Part shown: in pieces, positions 26,449 through 36,815 of the stretch
How the letters are laid out: each line of letters begins with the position of its first letter
How positions within the stretch are numbered: the first letter of the stretch is position 1
Assembly (NCBI GenBank): GCA_024867545.1
Contig: JANFNE010000038.1
Span: forward strand, 310,001-374,000
Length of the DNA stretch: 64,000 nucleotides
Direction: 5' to 3'
Source: Phytopythium helicoides
Lineage: Eukaryota; Oomycota; Peronosporomycetes; Pythiales; Pythiaceae
Notes under the pieces: model-generated
Told to the model about the DNA's origin: nothing
The model's database searches: none
Seen by the model: the letters and a program-made list of their open reading frames with translations, nothing else
Made by a program: the position numbers and the translations under genes

Positions 26449-28619
26449 TTGCTATCAAGGCTGGCAATACGTGCGATGAAGCGCCGGCCAGGTCTGTCGT
26501 CTCGTCCGATCGAGTTCATGCCACGACGATTCTTCTTTGTAGTCACGCGCGAAGTGGCACCATGCATCATGAGCTCTCCGTTTGGGCAGCTTGGACAGCA
26601 ATCCAGGGGTCCGGATCCGGATTCCTCGTTGACACCAAGCGCGTTTTTCCCCCAAACAGCTGGAATTCAGTTCATCTCGCTTCACGACCAACTTTCCCAA
26701 CCGAAGATGTATCGAGAAAGTGAGGAGGGCTGCCGTGAGGATGAGGGAGAGTTCAATGTTGGTATTCTACAAACACTTCGATTTAATGATTTTCTCACGC
26801 AGTTGTTGACTTCTCGGCCGAACACCGCGACAAGCGAGCACCCATCGAGCAGTGGCTCTGGCGGGATACATCAATACAACCCACATTATTTCTTTGTGCG
26901 ACGTGAAAAACTTGCCGAGGTGATCAAGGCTATTCATCTTATCTGCCGGTGGAGGCTGATCTATCTCGGATTATCACCACAAGAGGCTCTAGCGCCATTC
27001 GAGCACCTCCCGTTTCTGTTTACTTCTTTCTTTGCGCCATGCTCGACATTCCAGCCGCCAAACTTGCTAGGATCTCTCAGTGGGATTGCCAAGGGGATCT
27101 CTTGTGACCTTTTGGTGCACACTGATCTCGAGTTGTGGGGTTTAGTGCGTCCATCTAGCGTCGAAGTAAATCCAGAAATCGGAAAAGACGACCACGACGG
27201 AGCAGTTAGACATGCTGATCTTTTTGATTTGCGGGTACTCGCTCCGGTGTCACGAAGGTTTTTTATCTGTCTGGGCAATCGAAATCGGCGCCGACGACCA
27301 AGTTATGATCCAAAAAGCAAAACTGTTGACGAGGCAAACGGTACCGAGTCAACGGTATCATTAGACAATCGCTGCGAAATGGATAGAAAGAACGAAGATC
27401 AGCATTGCGAGCTGCTTGCGTCTCAACTCTTGCGATCAAGGGTATCGCTGACGATTCTTTTAAGCGATAATAGTGACTACAGTGAAGCTCCAGGAACCTG
27501 CAACATTTCCGACCGCTTAATCTCAAAGGGGTTGACAGTTTTGGATTTGTCGGCACACTGCAGTTCTGTTGATGCAACTTTTGACGAGTGCGAGTGAAAT
27601 CGGTACAGGACCAACAACATATGAAGCACTCAGTGCTGTCAGAAAATGATGAGAATCTTGTCAACCAATTTCTGGATGCATGCGAGCAGACACCAGGAAC
27701 CATAGCTGTGAGCTCATCAAGGTCTTCGTCTGGAATGCTCTCTGCATCATCATCATCCTTTATCTCTGCCGCGACATGCATAGGGTGTTACTTGATGAAG
27801 CACCACAACTTTACATCCCAAGAGGCGGTAGGCTGGATTCGATACTGTCGACCAGAGTATATCTCACAGTCACATCAACTCTTTCTCGATCGCATGCAAC
27901 CGCGAATGTGGCGCGAAGGCGAGCTTTTCAGGCGACGATTGCTTGAGCGGAAACAATCTGAAGTAATAGATAGATCAATGATAGACGACAGTGATTCCGC
28001 CGGTATTGGATCCAGCATCAATATTGGACGCATCAGCCTCGGCCGCGAGTCCCTTCTCGGAACCAAGTTACCTGACAAGGCCAATGTGGACGACTCGGAT
28101 CCATTACGCCCACGATCTCGCAGTCGTGTAAATCGCCATCACCGGTCTCACCTTTCCTTACACCAGCACTTGCAGTCCAGCCAGCAGAGTGGAGTCGACA
28201 GTGAGGGCACGCATGCGCATGGTAATCCCTCTCTTGAAGAGCTACATACTGACAGAATAGGCACGCCCATAGCATCTTTGGACTCGAGTTTGTCGGCAAC
28301 GCCAAAACAGAGAAGACCACTGACCCAGGGAAGCTTAATCAGCGCTCGACGTTTTCATCGATCGAGCGACGGAAATTCCTTCGCTCGCGCGGATTTCGCA
28401 CTGCTCCACAAGTTTGTGCATCAGACAACCGCCCCTTACAGCTGCAGTTCGGGTGCAAGCGGATTTCGTAGCTCAACAGCTTCGAGCTCTAGCGGGTCAA
28501 GTAGTAGTAATAGTAGCAGTGGGCTGGCGGTGGGGTCAGCAATGGCCGCGGCGGTCGCGCGTGCGTCAACCGGCGAGAACCCCACACTCTCTCGACGAAC
28601 AGCCGATGTATCAACCTGA
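26449..28619 (+). CDS. CDC14-like dual-specificity phosphatase homologue with degenerate active site
   Basis: About 723 residues after one -1 break near 27583-27588 (FDE then VRVKSV). The C-terminal core aligns by eye with CDC14: FLDACEQTPGTIAV, then TCIGCYLMKHHNFTSQEAV, GWIRYCRPEYI and the FLDRMQPRMWREGELFR block. The N-terminal part (YLGLSPQEALAPFEHL, LLGSLSGIAKGI, HADLFDLRVLAPVSRRFF) fits the CDC14 DSPn domain. Where CDC14 has the HCxAGxGRTG phosphate loop, this protein has a Ser-rich stretch (SSSRSSSGMLSASSSS, about 27711-27765) with no His-Cys pair and no Arg in place. It should therefore be catalytically dead but may still bind CDC14 substrates or partners. The tail is Ser-rich and disordered. 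The start codon is uncertain. Confidence 0.7.
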
Positions 28620-28740
28620 CACATCTCGAAAGTACATGGCTTTGCTGGAGAGGAGACACTTGTGTTTGTGGAGCTTGCTCTGACATTGAACCATGTTACG
28701 CCCGTCCATCGGCAGCGATGGAGCTGTTGACGACCTTGCC

Positions 28741-29394
28741 TTACCACGGAGCGAAGCGTGCGATGGGCTGGTCAGCACAGCGGTCGATAGTGCTCTTGGT
28801 GATGTCCATGACGCGTGCGTGGACCTGCTCGATGGTCTCCGTGGCGTCTAGCACGTGCCACGGCGCAGCCTTGGCGCTCTGCCTCTCCCTCTCCATGATG
28901 CTGTGGAAGTTGGCGCGCACCTTCTCCTGGAACGGCGTGGTCTCGTATCTCTCTCCTCCAAAGCCTTCACGCTTGGAGGCCGCGTCCACGGGCGCGTCCA
29001 AAAAGATGACTGCGTCTGGTTGGGGGAGCCCGATCTCCGGAGCCCAGCACCAGTCCAGGCTCATGCCGGGCTTGGCAGCCGAGAACGCCACGCCGCTGAA
29101 CGAGTAGCGGTCCACCACGACGTGCACGCCATTGCTCAGCAGCTGCTCGAGCTTGGAGGCGGCTTCCCAGCGGTTGGCCGAGAACAAAAGGTGGATCGCG
29201 CGGTCGTCCATGGCCGCCGACGTTGTCAGGTACGCGTGAATCGACTGGCCGATGGCCGTCGAGCGGTCGGGGAAGTGCAGCTGCTCGGCACTCGAGGAGG
29301 ACGCGAGCGCCTCGCGCAGCAGCCGCGTCTGCGTCGTCTTGCCGCAGCGGTCCACGCCCTCGAACAGCACGAACACCCCGCGCTTAGTGGTCAT
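28741..29394 (-). CDS. Thymidylate (dTMP) kinase
   Basis: An intact single-exon gene of 217 residues. It phosphorylates dTMP to dTDP with ATP in the dTTP pathway. The P-loop is FEGVDRCGKTTQ (about residues 11-22). The substrate and LID segments are LHFPDRSTAIGQSI, DRYSFSGVAFSAAKPGMSLDW (the DRY motif plus SG-AYS-like stretch) and PDAVIFLDAPVDAA. Length is typical for eukaryotic TMPK. No targeting peptide is visible, so it is probably cytosolic or nuclear. It is one of the few genes here without a frame break. Confidence 0.93.
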   Translation of the reverse strand: MTTKRGVFVLFEGVDRCGKTTQTRLLREALASSSSAEQLHFPDRSTAIGQSIHAYLTTSAAMDDRAIHLLFSANRWEAASKLEQLLSNGVHVVVDRYSFSGVAFSAAKPGMSLDWCWAPEIGLPQPDAVIFLDAPVDAASKREGFGGERYETTPFQEKVRANFHSIMERERQSAKAAPWHVLDATETIEQVHARVMDITKSTIDRCADQPIARFAPW

Positions 29395-29730
29395 CTTGGT
29401 GGTTTGGATTCGGCTTTGGCTTTGGACACCTTGCGATTTGGTGTTGAAAACACGATTTGAATTTTTTTGATGCGGATGTGGTTGTCATGCTGGAGAGCTG
29501 GTGGTTAACTGTTGATGCACTGGCTGTCTACGTGACGTATGGGTAGATGCGAGGATGCAGGTGTGCTGAGTTCATGGATGGACGAAATGCTCGTGGCACA
29601 TGCTTTTACGGTGTGATGGCAAACACATGATGGAAATGCGGAGTAAAACTCATGATGCTCGTGTTGACGGAATGTACTACCGTATTGCAGCCCACCAAGT
29701 CTTTTGGTCCCATTTTACTCGCCTACGTCC
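29395..29730. other. Spacer between thymidylate kinase and the ankyrin gene
   Basis: 336 bases. It carries the promoter side of thymidylate kinase (T-rich around 29461) and the 3' flank of the ankyrin gene. No gene or strong motif seen. Confidence 0.5.
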
Positions 29731-31495
29731 TCAGCTCGCACTCTTTTCTGAGTTCGTTCCATGAGCGGCTTCCCACTCCTCGGTGCGCTTCTTGAGATCC
29801 TCCATCAACGTCACATGTCCACGGAGCTCGGCAAACATCCAAGCGAGTTTGCCATCCTTCGCAGCCAGGCACGGGTTTGCTCCGAGCTGTAGCAGCTTCT
29901 TGACAGCGTCATCACGGCCATGGTGGGCTGCAGCCATGAGTACCGTCGAGTTGTCCGACTCGACGCGCTGGAAGTTGACATCCATGCCGTTCGAGATCAG
30001 GCTAAAGGCTGAATGGAAATCTTCGTAGCGGAAGGCATTGTAGATAGCCTTGTCCATGGCAGAGCCCAGCACTTGCTTGGTACGTTCTTCCGCGGTCATT
30101 ACCCCACCTGGTCGGGACGCAGGAGCAGTCGAGGTTCCACTAGGTGTCGCAGAGGTAGTGGTGGTTGAGCTGGTAGCACCACTTGGCGTACCAGTGGTAG
30201 CATTTGGAGTTGTTCCGCTTCGTGGCGCCAGAAGCGACAAGCATTTGTCGCGCTGAGCGCACTTGAGGCACACATCGCAGTGCTCACATCGCTTCGATCC
30301 CATCCGCTTGCACACCCGGCACGGTGTACGTTCAATGTACTGCATCGAGTGGCCATTGGCGCGGATCTTCTTGTCGAGTGAAGCGTTGATCGTGGGCTGC
30401 CCGACGTTCGTAATGAATCCCGCTCCCTGTGAGCATATCCTCGTCGTCCTCCTCCACGTACTCGTCCATCTCGTCATCTTGCTTGCTTGCATTGCTGTCC
30501 TGCTGAAGAAAAGACTTGGGCTGATACTGGAGCACTGAAGCTGCGGCCGAAGCACTAGCAGGGCGGCTCGAAGTAGTTCGAACAGAGGTTGATGTTGTCG
30601 TGGTTGTCGAGATGGGAGTAGGTGCTCGACGTGAACGAGGAAGTTCGCTGAAGGGACCCGGCAGATCCGGGACGAGTAATACTGCTAGAAGCGCCGTTCG
30701 AGGTTGAAGTGGTGGTAGCAGTCGAGGCTGGTGGCGCCTGACTACGTGGTCGCTTGGCGACTGGTTCGTTGCGCGACTCCCGGAACGTTGAGACCTGTCC
30801 CACACGAGCTCTCAAAGTGCCGCCGATAGATGTTGAGCCTGCTCCACTCAGCCGAGTAGTCTGCAAACACCATGTGATTTAGCCACTGTCTGCCACTCGC
30901 ACATAGCCCGCTGCTGGTTACCTGGCCCAGCGTTGTCCAGCAGGTCGATGGCCTTGGGGAGCGTTGGCGCGATGAACGAGTTCTGCTTGCGCGCGGCGTC
31001 CGTCTGCACGCTCACGTCCATGATCTGCGCCACTCGTCAGCCACGTGCCCCCACCTCCTCCATCTCAAAATCCCATCAGCCAAGCCTTCGCACCCGCAGC
31101 AGCGCGCGCACTTGGGAGAACATCTCGACGCGGCGCTTCTCCTTGGACATGCCGGGCTCCTTCTTGCGGCTGAGCCCGTCCTGCAGCCACGCGTTGAGCA
31201 CCTTGAGCCCCTTCTCCGCGTAGAACCTGTGCATACACGCGCCTCGTGAGCGAGCGGCGCCTGGGTCTCGGCCTCGCGCCAAGCAACGAACGGACGTCTG
31301 CGCGTCGGCGTCGCTGAGCCCCGCGATGAGCATGGCGAGGATCGCGCGGTGCGTGAGCGTGTGGATCGAGGGCATGAGCTTGCACAGCACCTGCGTGCGC
31401 TCGGGGCCCACGACTTCTCCCTCGTCGTTCATGAGGAAGCCGAGCACGCTCACGACGCCCATGGCGGCCGGGTCCTCCCAGATGCGCGCGCGCAT
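29731..31495 (-). CDS. Ankyrin-repeat protein with Cys-rich motif and helical N-terminal domain
   Basis: Four exons are inferred: 31495-31296, 31226-31094, 31024-30922 and 30860-29731 (introns 69, 69 and 61 nt). The N-terminus (MRARIWEDPAAMGVVSVLGFL, then FYAEKGLKVLNAWLQDG) looks like an all-helical, TFIIS-N/HEAT-like module; I cannot name it more closely. A low-complexity Ser/Thr linker follows, then CRVCKRMGSKRCEHCDVCLKC, a likely zinc-binding cluster. Ankyrin repeats near the C-terminus include NSTVLMAAAHHGRDDAV. Frames shift near the exon 3/4 junction, near 30610-30640 and near 30427-30433, each consistent with +1. The natural frame of exon 4 is one base off the splice phase, so the linker is uncertain. 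Function is unknown; a nuclear regulatory subunit is a guess. Confidence 0.6.
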
Positions 31496-31559
31496 GGTGC
31501 TTGCTTGCTTTCCAGCGCTTTTTGATGCGGCAGTTTGGCGGCCTGTCCCCTTTTTTCCT

Positions 31560-31596
31560 CCAATCAAATGGCGTAATTTTGAATATTAGCCAATGA
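31560..31596. promoter_or_regulatory. Two CCAAT boxes 30 bp apart between divergent genes
   Basis: CCAATC at 31560 and CCAATG at 31590 lie in the 150-bp gap between the ankyrin gene (starts 31495, minus) and the small gene (starts 31645, plus). TTCCATTTTTTG at about 31610-31621 resembles the initiator-flanking element for the plus-strand gene. A shared bidirectional promoter is likely. Confidence 0.45.
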
Positions 31597-31644
31597 AAGA
31601 TCGAGATCTTCCATTTTTTGAACGGCGGACCCTGGAGAAAGAAC

Positions 31645-32294
31645 ATGGCGACCGACATGACGTCGGCGCTGCGCGCCTTCGCCTTCAAGAAGCTCGAGGA
31701 GGCCAAGCAGCTGGCGTCCGTGCAGGCGGCCACGGCTACGCTGGCAGACGTGACGGCCGCCTCGCTCTCCAAGCTCTCGAGCAACGTGCCGGCCTCCATC
31801 GACACGGCGGCCGCGCTCTTCCGCAACGCGCAGCCGGCGAGCGCGCAGGCGGCGCAGGCGACGGCGACGGGCGAGTACGACGCGCGTGCGGCGCTGTCTA
31901 TTCGGCTGCGAGAGCATGGTGATGGCTGCGTCGGTGGCTTTGCGTGGTGGTGCGGTGGAGTTTACTTTGAACGAGTGCTGTAGAGCGCGGGAACCAGGGA
32001 GATGCGAGCGGCGATGGCGGACGCCGCGGCGCTGGCGATGAGTGAGAGCGTGTACAAGATGGATCTCATCAACGAGTCGCTGGCGTTCACCATAGAGAAC
32101 ATCCAGGTGCGGGCTTTGCTGGAGACGCGCTGCGGGCGGGGTGTTGTGAGCTGATGGGTTTTGCATGGTGTAGGAGGCAGCGCATGTCATGTCGTTGCTC
32201 AACCGGCAGCTGCGAGACAGCGCGACCTATGCAGAACCCAAAGCACAAGGACTTCTACAGGCGGCCACCGGAGGCAAAGAGCGACGGAGAGTAG
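31645..32294 (+). CDS. Small unknown protein, three exons, one frame break
   Basis: Exons 31645-31895, 31998-32106 and 32174-32294 give 159 residues when one extra base near 32225-32229 is removed (SAT then MQNPKHKDFYRRPP, stop 32292-32294). The protein is Ala-rich and helical (FAFKKLEEAKQLASVQAATATL, then YKMDLINESLAFTIENIQ), and ends in a polar tail (RRPPEAKSDGE). The uncorrected frame ends in implausible Arg-rich sequence. No family recognised. The first intron (102 nt, GTCTAT donor) is less certain than the second. Confidence 0.55.
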
Positions 32295-32361
32295 TGATGA
32301 GCCGAAGACGAGTGAGTAGACTGGTGCTGGGCAGGCCACGTGTGTATTGCACTGGCGCGGG

Positions 32362-34686
32362 CTAGAACTCCCACTCGGGATCGACATCCATAGCCCACAC
32401 AAACTTCTCGCGCAGCGTCTTGGAGAAGACGGCTGAGATGGGCACCTCGTTCTGAAGACAGGCACATATCAACCACAAACGTCAACATATCTCCACCAAG
32501 TTGTAACAGAATCAATGTCGAAAACTTACGCGCTTGCACCAGGCGACCGAGATGCGCGGGTCCATGTAGTTGATCTTGGACGTGCCGAGCGCGACCTCCT
32601 TGTTGTCGTTCTTGTCCTGAAGCTTGAGCGACAACGAATCCACCTTCTTCTGCCAGTTCTCTATCTTCTTGGCGACCTGGTCAGCTGATGGCACTGCGCT
32701 GGAAAAGATGTGCCTGCGCCTTCTTCTGCAGAGCGTCCTCTTCCTTGTTGTCTGAGCTAGTCGTGGACTTGAGACGGATGTTCTTCGTCTTGCCCTTGGC
32801 AATGAGCTTCTCCATATCGTGAAGCTCCTTTAGCTGATCTTTTAGCTGCTCTAGCTGCCCATTCATCTTCTCTAGCGTGTTGTCGAACGACTTGGGAACC
32901 GTGCGCTGATGGTTACACAAGATGGCGACCTTGCGGTTCGCGTCGTTGTACGCAACAACCTTTGGTGCGACTTCCATGACACCCTTCGGGTCGAGGTCAA
33001 CGGGGAGCTCCTTCTCTAGCGTTACTGAGGCGTTGAACGTACGGAAGACCTTGGCGCTGAGTCCTGGCATCAACGAGCTCAAGTGTTTGTTCAGCTCACC
33101 GACCGACAGTTCGTGGAAGACCTCTTCATTTTTGTCCTTCTTGTGGCAGAACTTCTTCAAGTTTGCGAACACGAGCTTGCCGACGTCGCCGTACTGAGCC
33201 AACTCGACGGTGTTGTTGTACGGCATGGAATCCTTACCCAAGAATGACAAGGTCAGCGCGCAGTTCTCCTCGTTAAATGACATGTGCTCCACGCGAAGGC
33301 TGCAGCAGCCGACGGTGTCGGCCTCATCTTCGCCCTTCTCATTGCCCACACGAAGTGCCAGCACGTCAATCACCCACATTGCTGTGGAGCGCTGCCGTGT
33401 GAACATGTCCTTGGCCTTGAGACCCTTGATGTAATCTTTGCGGATCTTGGTAATATACTTTTTCAGTCGACGAGCCTTCTCGTATTTGGCGAGATCCGAC
33501 TTGCCCTTGAAACTAGAGCTAGCAGCGAAGAACACGTACTTGATGCCGCCCATGACGTTTTCGTTCCAGTATGCGAGCCACGAAACCGTATCACGGTGAA
33601 TCACTTCTTTCCAAGCATGACCCGGCATGTTGCACACCGGAACGCGGTCCGAAATCCCAACGTTCACTGTGACTTCCTCCGGCATAACTCGTTCCTTCAG
33701 TGTACCTGTCTTTGGGTGCTCTCCGCGTCCTCGGAACAATCCAGGCGGCTCAATGCGGAAGTTTCCAACCTTCTCTAAGTGTCCATCGACGAACGCAAAG
33801 CCGTTCGCGTACATCTCCATCTCTTTGCGCTCCTTCTCCGGTTGCTTCTCCTCCTTTGTCATGTTCTTCTTTTCTTCGCGCTGCTTTCGAGGTGCGCGGC
33901 AATCTTGGAGAAGTCGCACCCTTCGAACTTTTGGATGACGTGGCCCTTACCGAGGACCTTCTTGAAATCCGTAAAGAAGTTTTTGATGAAGATCTTGGCA
34001 GTCTTGGGGTTTCCGAGCTGTGGGCCGTCATTCGGAATGCCCGCGAAGAAGGTGGCAACCTCTTCCTGCACGGGTGTAAGCTCGACCTCCTTACCATTGT
34101 ACAAAAGAGGAATATTGTGCGGCTTGTACGGTGGCGGAACAGCACGCCGTTGTGCTCGAGGGTGCGCCACTGGATGCCCTCTGGCAGCTCTTCCTCCTTC
34201 CACCATCGGTACGCCTTGATGGCCATGTCCAGTCGCTCGCCCTTGGTATGGACCTTGAGCTTGCGCACCGCAGCGCTGTTCTCTTTCTTGATGCGAGGCT
34301 TGCGGTCATTGGGCGACGACTTGGTGCTCGTCTTGCGGCTCTTGGCCGGTGGCTGCCGCGAGGCCGCCGACGACGAGCGCGACGGCGCCTCTCGCTTGAC
34401 CCCCTTCTTCTTGTCGTCCTTGGTCTTGGACGCGTTCTTGCTGGAACTGCTCTTGGCGCTGCTGGCCATCTTCTTCTTCTTCTTCTTCAGTTGCACGAGC
34501 GGCACCGAGTCCGAGTCCGAGTCGGAATCCGAGTCGATGATCCTCGGCAGCTCGCGCTTAATACTGCGCTGCGGGGCCTCTCTCGCGCCGCTCTTGGCCG
34601 CGGCGCCATTCGAAGCTGCAGGCCGCCGCCGCCTTCTTCTTCTTGAGCAGCGCGATGGGCACGAAGTCGTCGTCGCTGCTGTCCAT
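32362..34686 (-). CDS. TOP1: DNA topoisomerase I (type IB), four frame breaks
   Basis: The nuclear enzyme that relaxes supercoils through a 3'-phosphotyrosyl intermediate; 748 residues after correction. Start [14 protein letters not shown] (34686) opens a Lys/Ser/Asp-rich N-terminal domain with (DS)n and poly-Lys. The core has [74 protein letters not shown] and [11 protein letters not shown] coiled-coil linker follows, then [16 protein letters not shown] with the active-site Tyr. The last exon (32451-32362, after a 78-nt intron) encodes [17 protein letters not shown]. Breaks: +1 near 34618-34624, -1 near 34131-34139, -1 near 33881-33890 and +1 near 32694-32706. Each falls in a short run (CC, TTCC, AAA, TTTT). 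All catalytic residues remain. Confidence 0.92.
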
Positions 34687-35382
34687 GATGGCTCTGCTGG
34701 ATCGAAATCCTCCACGCGTCGGTCCGCTTCTTGACGTCGAGGAAACGCGCGCGTTACTGGTCGTACGGGCGTGGAAACGGCGCGGAAAGCAGCGAGAGAC
34801 GCGGGGGAACGCGAGGCTCAAGCGTTGAGGCGCGTCAAGGCGCGTCCAGGGCTCGCAGGGCTCGCACAGAGAGGGCGACGACTCGCCCTCCGCCTCGCCT
34901 CGATTCAATACTGGTGCCGGTGCGAGGCGAAACCCACGGCGGCGCGCAGTATACAAAACCCAAGTGAATCGTGGAAGATTTTCCAGGTTTTCAATAGACT
35001 ACCAGGACCACTTTTTTTTTAATGCATAGTTTTTCAATAACTATTTTTTAATGCATAGTTTTTCAATAACTATTTTTTTAGTGCATCGTTTTTCAATAGA
35101 CTATCAGGGCGTCTATTTCCCACATAATAACTTCTTGTGCCAATAATATGTTATTAATCGGTCAATAATACAAAAAAATAATGGCCTCTGATTGGCTGGA
35201 GCCAAAACACGGTATCTGATTCGTGATTTTACAAAACAGGGTACCGGTTCCCAACGATTGTCAATTATTTGTCTCGTTGCGCAAGCAGTGGCCACCACAG
35301 GAGCTTTCCACGCATCTCATCACTAGCGCCAAGCAGCTTGACGCGTCACTCTCTCTCTCTTCTCCTCCAGTAAGCGCAAGCC
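34687..35382. other. Divergent spacer between TOP1 and homoserine kinase
   Basis: About 700 bases. The left half is GC-rich flank of TOP1. The right half is AT-rich with a ~30-bp tandem repeat (35021-35100), a CCAAT box (GATTGGC at 35190) and a CT-rich tract (35347-35370) just before the kinase start, a common oomycete leader feature. No gene seen. Confidence 0.55.
35021..35100. repeat. AT-rich tandem repeat, about 30 bp x 2.7
   Basis: Three successive copies of AATGCATAGTTTTTCAATAACTATTTTTT-like sequence at 35021, 35050 and 35080, the last diverged (GTGCATCG, CAATAGACTATC). A further partial relative (TTTTCAATAGACTACC) begins near 34987. The first two copies differ by only one base in the T run, suggesting recent duplication. 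Confidence 0.85.
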
Positions 35383-36645
35383 ATGCCGGACCGATCGGAG
35401 CTCTCGACGCAGCGCGTGGCAGCGCAGCTGGCGGTGGCGGCGGCGGGCGCGGCGCTCGCGTACGCTGTGGGCTCGCGCAGCAAGCAGGCGGCGAGGGCCA
35501 AGGCGGCCAAGAGCAAGGCACTGGCGGCCAAGGCCAAGGCGCAGCAGGCGCAGCAAGGCGCGGCGAGCGGCGAGAAGCGCCGACTGACGTCGGTGGTGGT
35601 GCGCGTGCCGGCCACGACGGCCAACATGGGCCCGGGCTTCGACACGATCGGCATGGCGCTCGACATCTGGACGGAGATCGCGGTCGAGGTGCTGCCGCCC
35701 ACGGCCGACCAGGAGGAGGCCAAGAAGCACGGAAAGCACGTGCACCGCATCCAGCTCACGAACGAGGGCGAGGGCGCGCGCGAGCTGCCCACGGACGCCT
35801 CCAACCTGGTCATCGTCGGCCTCAAGGCCGCCTTCAAGGCCGCAGGGGAGGAGCTGCCGCTCAACCTCAAGGTGCACTGCAAGAACCGCATCCCGTTCGC
35901 GCGCGGACTCGGCAGCAGCTCGGCGGGCATCGTCGGCGGCATCATCGCCGGCCTCGCGCTCTCGGGGCAGCGCCTGCCGGTGCGCGGCAAGGAGGAGCTG
36001 CTGCAGATCGCGTCCGAGATCGAGGGCCACCCGGACAACGTGGCGCCGGCCATCTACGGCGGCCTGCAGCTCGGCATCTTCGCCGACAACCGCTGGTACT
36101 CGTCGCGCGTGCAGATCCCGGACGGCCTGCAGTGCGTCGTGTTCATCCCGGACACGACGGGGCCCACGAGCGTCGCGCGCGCCATCCTGCCCGACAAGGT
36201 CGACCGCAAGGACGCCGTGTTCAACATTGGCCGCGCCGCCATCTTCGTCAACGCCTTCCGCTCGGGCAACCTGAACGAGCTGCGCTACGCGACGCAGGAC
36301 CGCCTGCACCAGCCGCAGCGCGGCGCGGCGCAGTACCCGCACCTGGAGCCGCTCATCAAGGCCGCGCTGGACGCCGGCGCGCACGGCTGCTTCCTCAGCG
36401 GCGCCGGCCCCACGGTGCTCGCCATCACCAGCGGCCGCTCGGGCGACATCTTCACGCAGCAGCTGGCCGAGCGCCAGGAGAACCAGGTGGCCGAGGCCAT
36501 GCGCTCGACCGCGGCCGCCATCGGCGTCACGGGCTCGCTCTTCATCACCAACCCGGAGCACCGCGGCGCGTACATCGCGCGCGCGACGCCGCCCTTCTCG
36601 GACCGCAACGTCGCTCGCTACGAGGGCGACGTCGCCGACCTGTAG
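35383..36645 (+). CDS. Homoserine kinase (GHMP family)
   Basis: Intact, single exon, 420 residues. It phosphorylates L-homoserine to O-phosphohomoserine in threonine biosynthesis. Residues 1-65 are an Ala/Lys/Gln-rich extension with one hydrophobic segment (QLAVAAAGAALAYAVG), which could be a membrane anchor or targeting region absent from bacterial enzymes. The catalytic domain starts near residue 67 with RVPATTANMGPGFDTIGMAL. The GHMP ATP-binding motif PFARGLGSSSAG lies at about 171-182, the EGHPDNVAPAIYGGL motif follows, and the third motif is LSGAGPTVLAI. Length beyond the extension is typical. GC-rich coding and very biased codon use suggest strong expression. Confidence 0.9.
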   Translation: MPDRSELSTQRVAAQLAVAAAGAALAYAVGSRSKQAARAKAAKSKALAAKAKAQQAQQGAASGEKRRLTSVVVRVPATTANMGPGFDTIGMALDIWTEIAVEVLPPTADQEEAKKHGKHVHRIQLTNEGEGARELPTDASNLVIVGLKAAFKAAGEELPLNLKVHCKNRIPFARGLGSSSAGIVGGIIAGLALSGQRLPVRGKEELLQIASEIEGHPDNVAPAIYGGLQLGIFADNRWYSSRVQIPDGLQCVVFIPDTTGPTSVARAILPDKVDRKDAVFNIGRAAIFVNAFRSGNLNELRYATQDRLHQPQRGAAQYPHLEPLIKAALDAGAHGCFLSGAGPTVLAITSGRSGDIFTQQLAERQENQVAEAMRSTAAAIGVTGSLFITNPEHRGAYIARATPPFSDRNVARYEGDVADL

Positions 36646-36815
36646 ACGGATCGAGGCTTTAGGATAGACGCCGCGCAGCAGCCCTACTCGATCCCCGCTC
36701 AATCCATCGCCATGTGCAGCCAGCAATCCCAAATGACTTGATCTCAATATACCCGCAGCATTTCCCTTTCAGAAACTAAAGGCGGGAAACGCCACTGACG
36801 AGACAGGCGCTCGAG

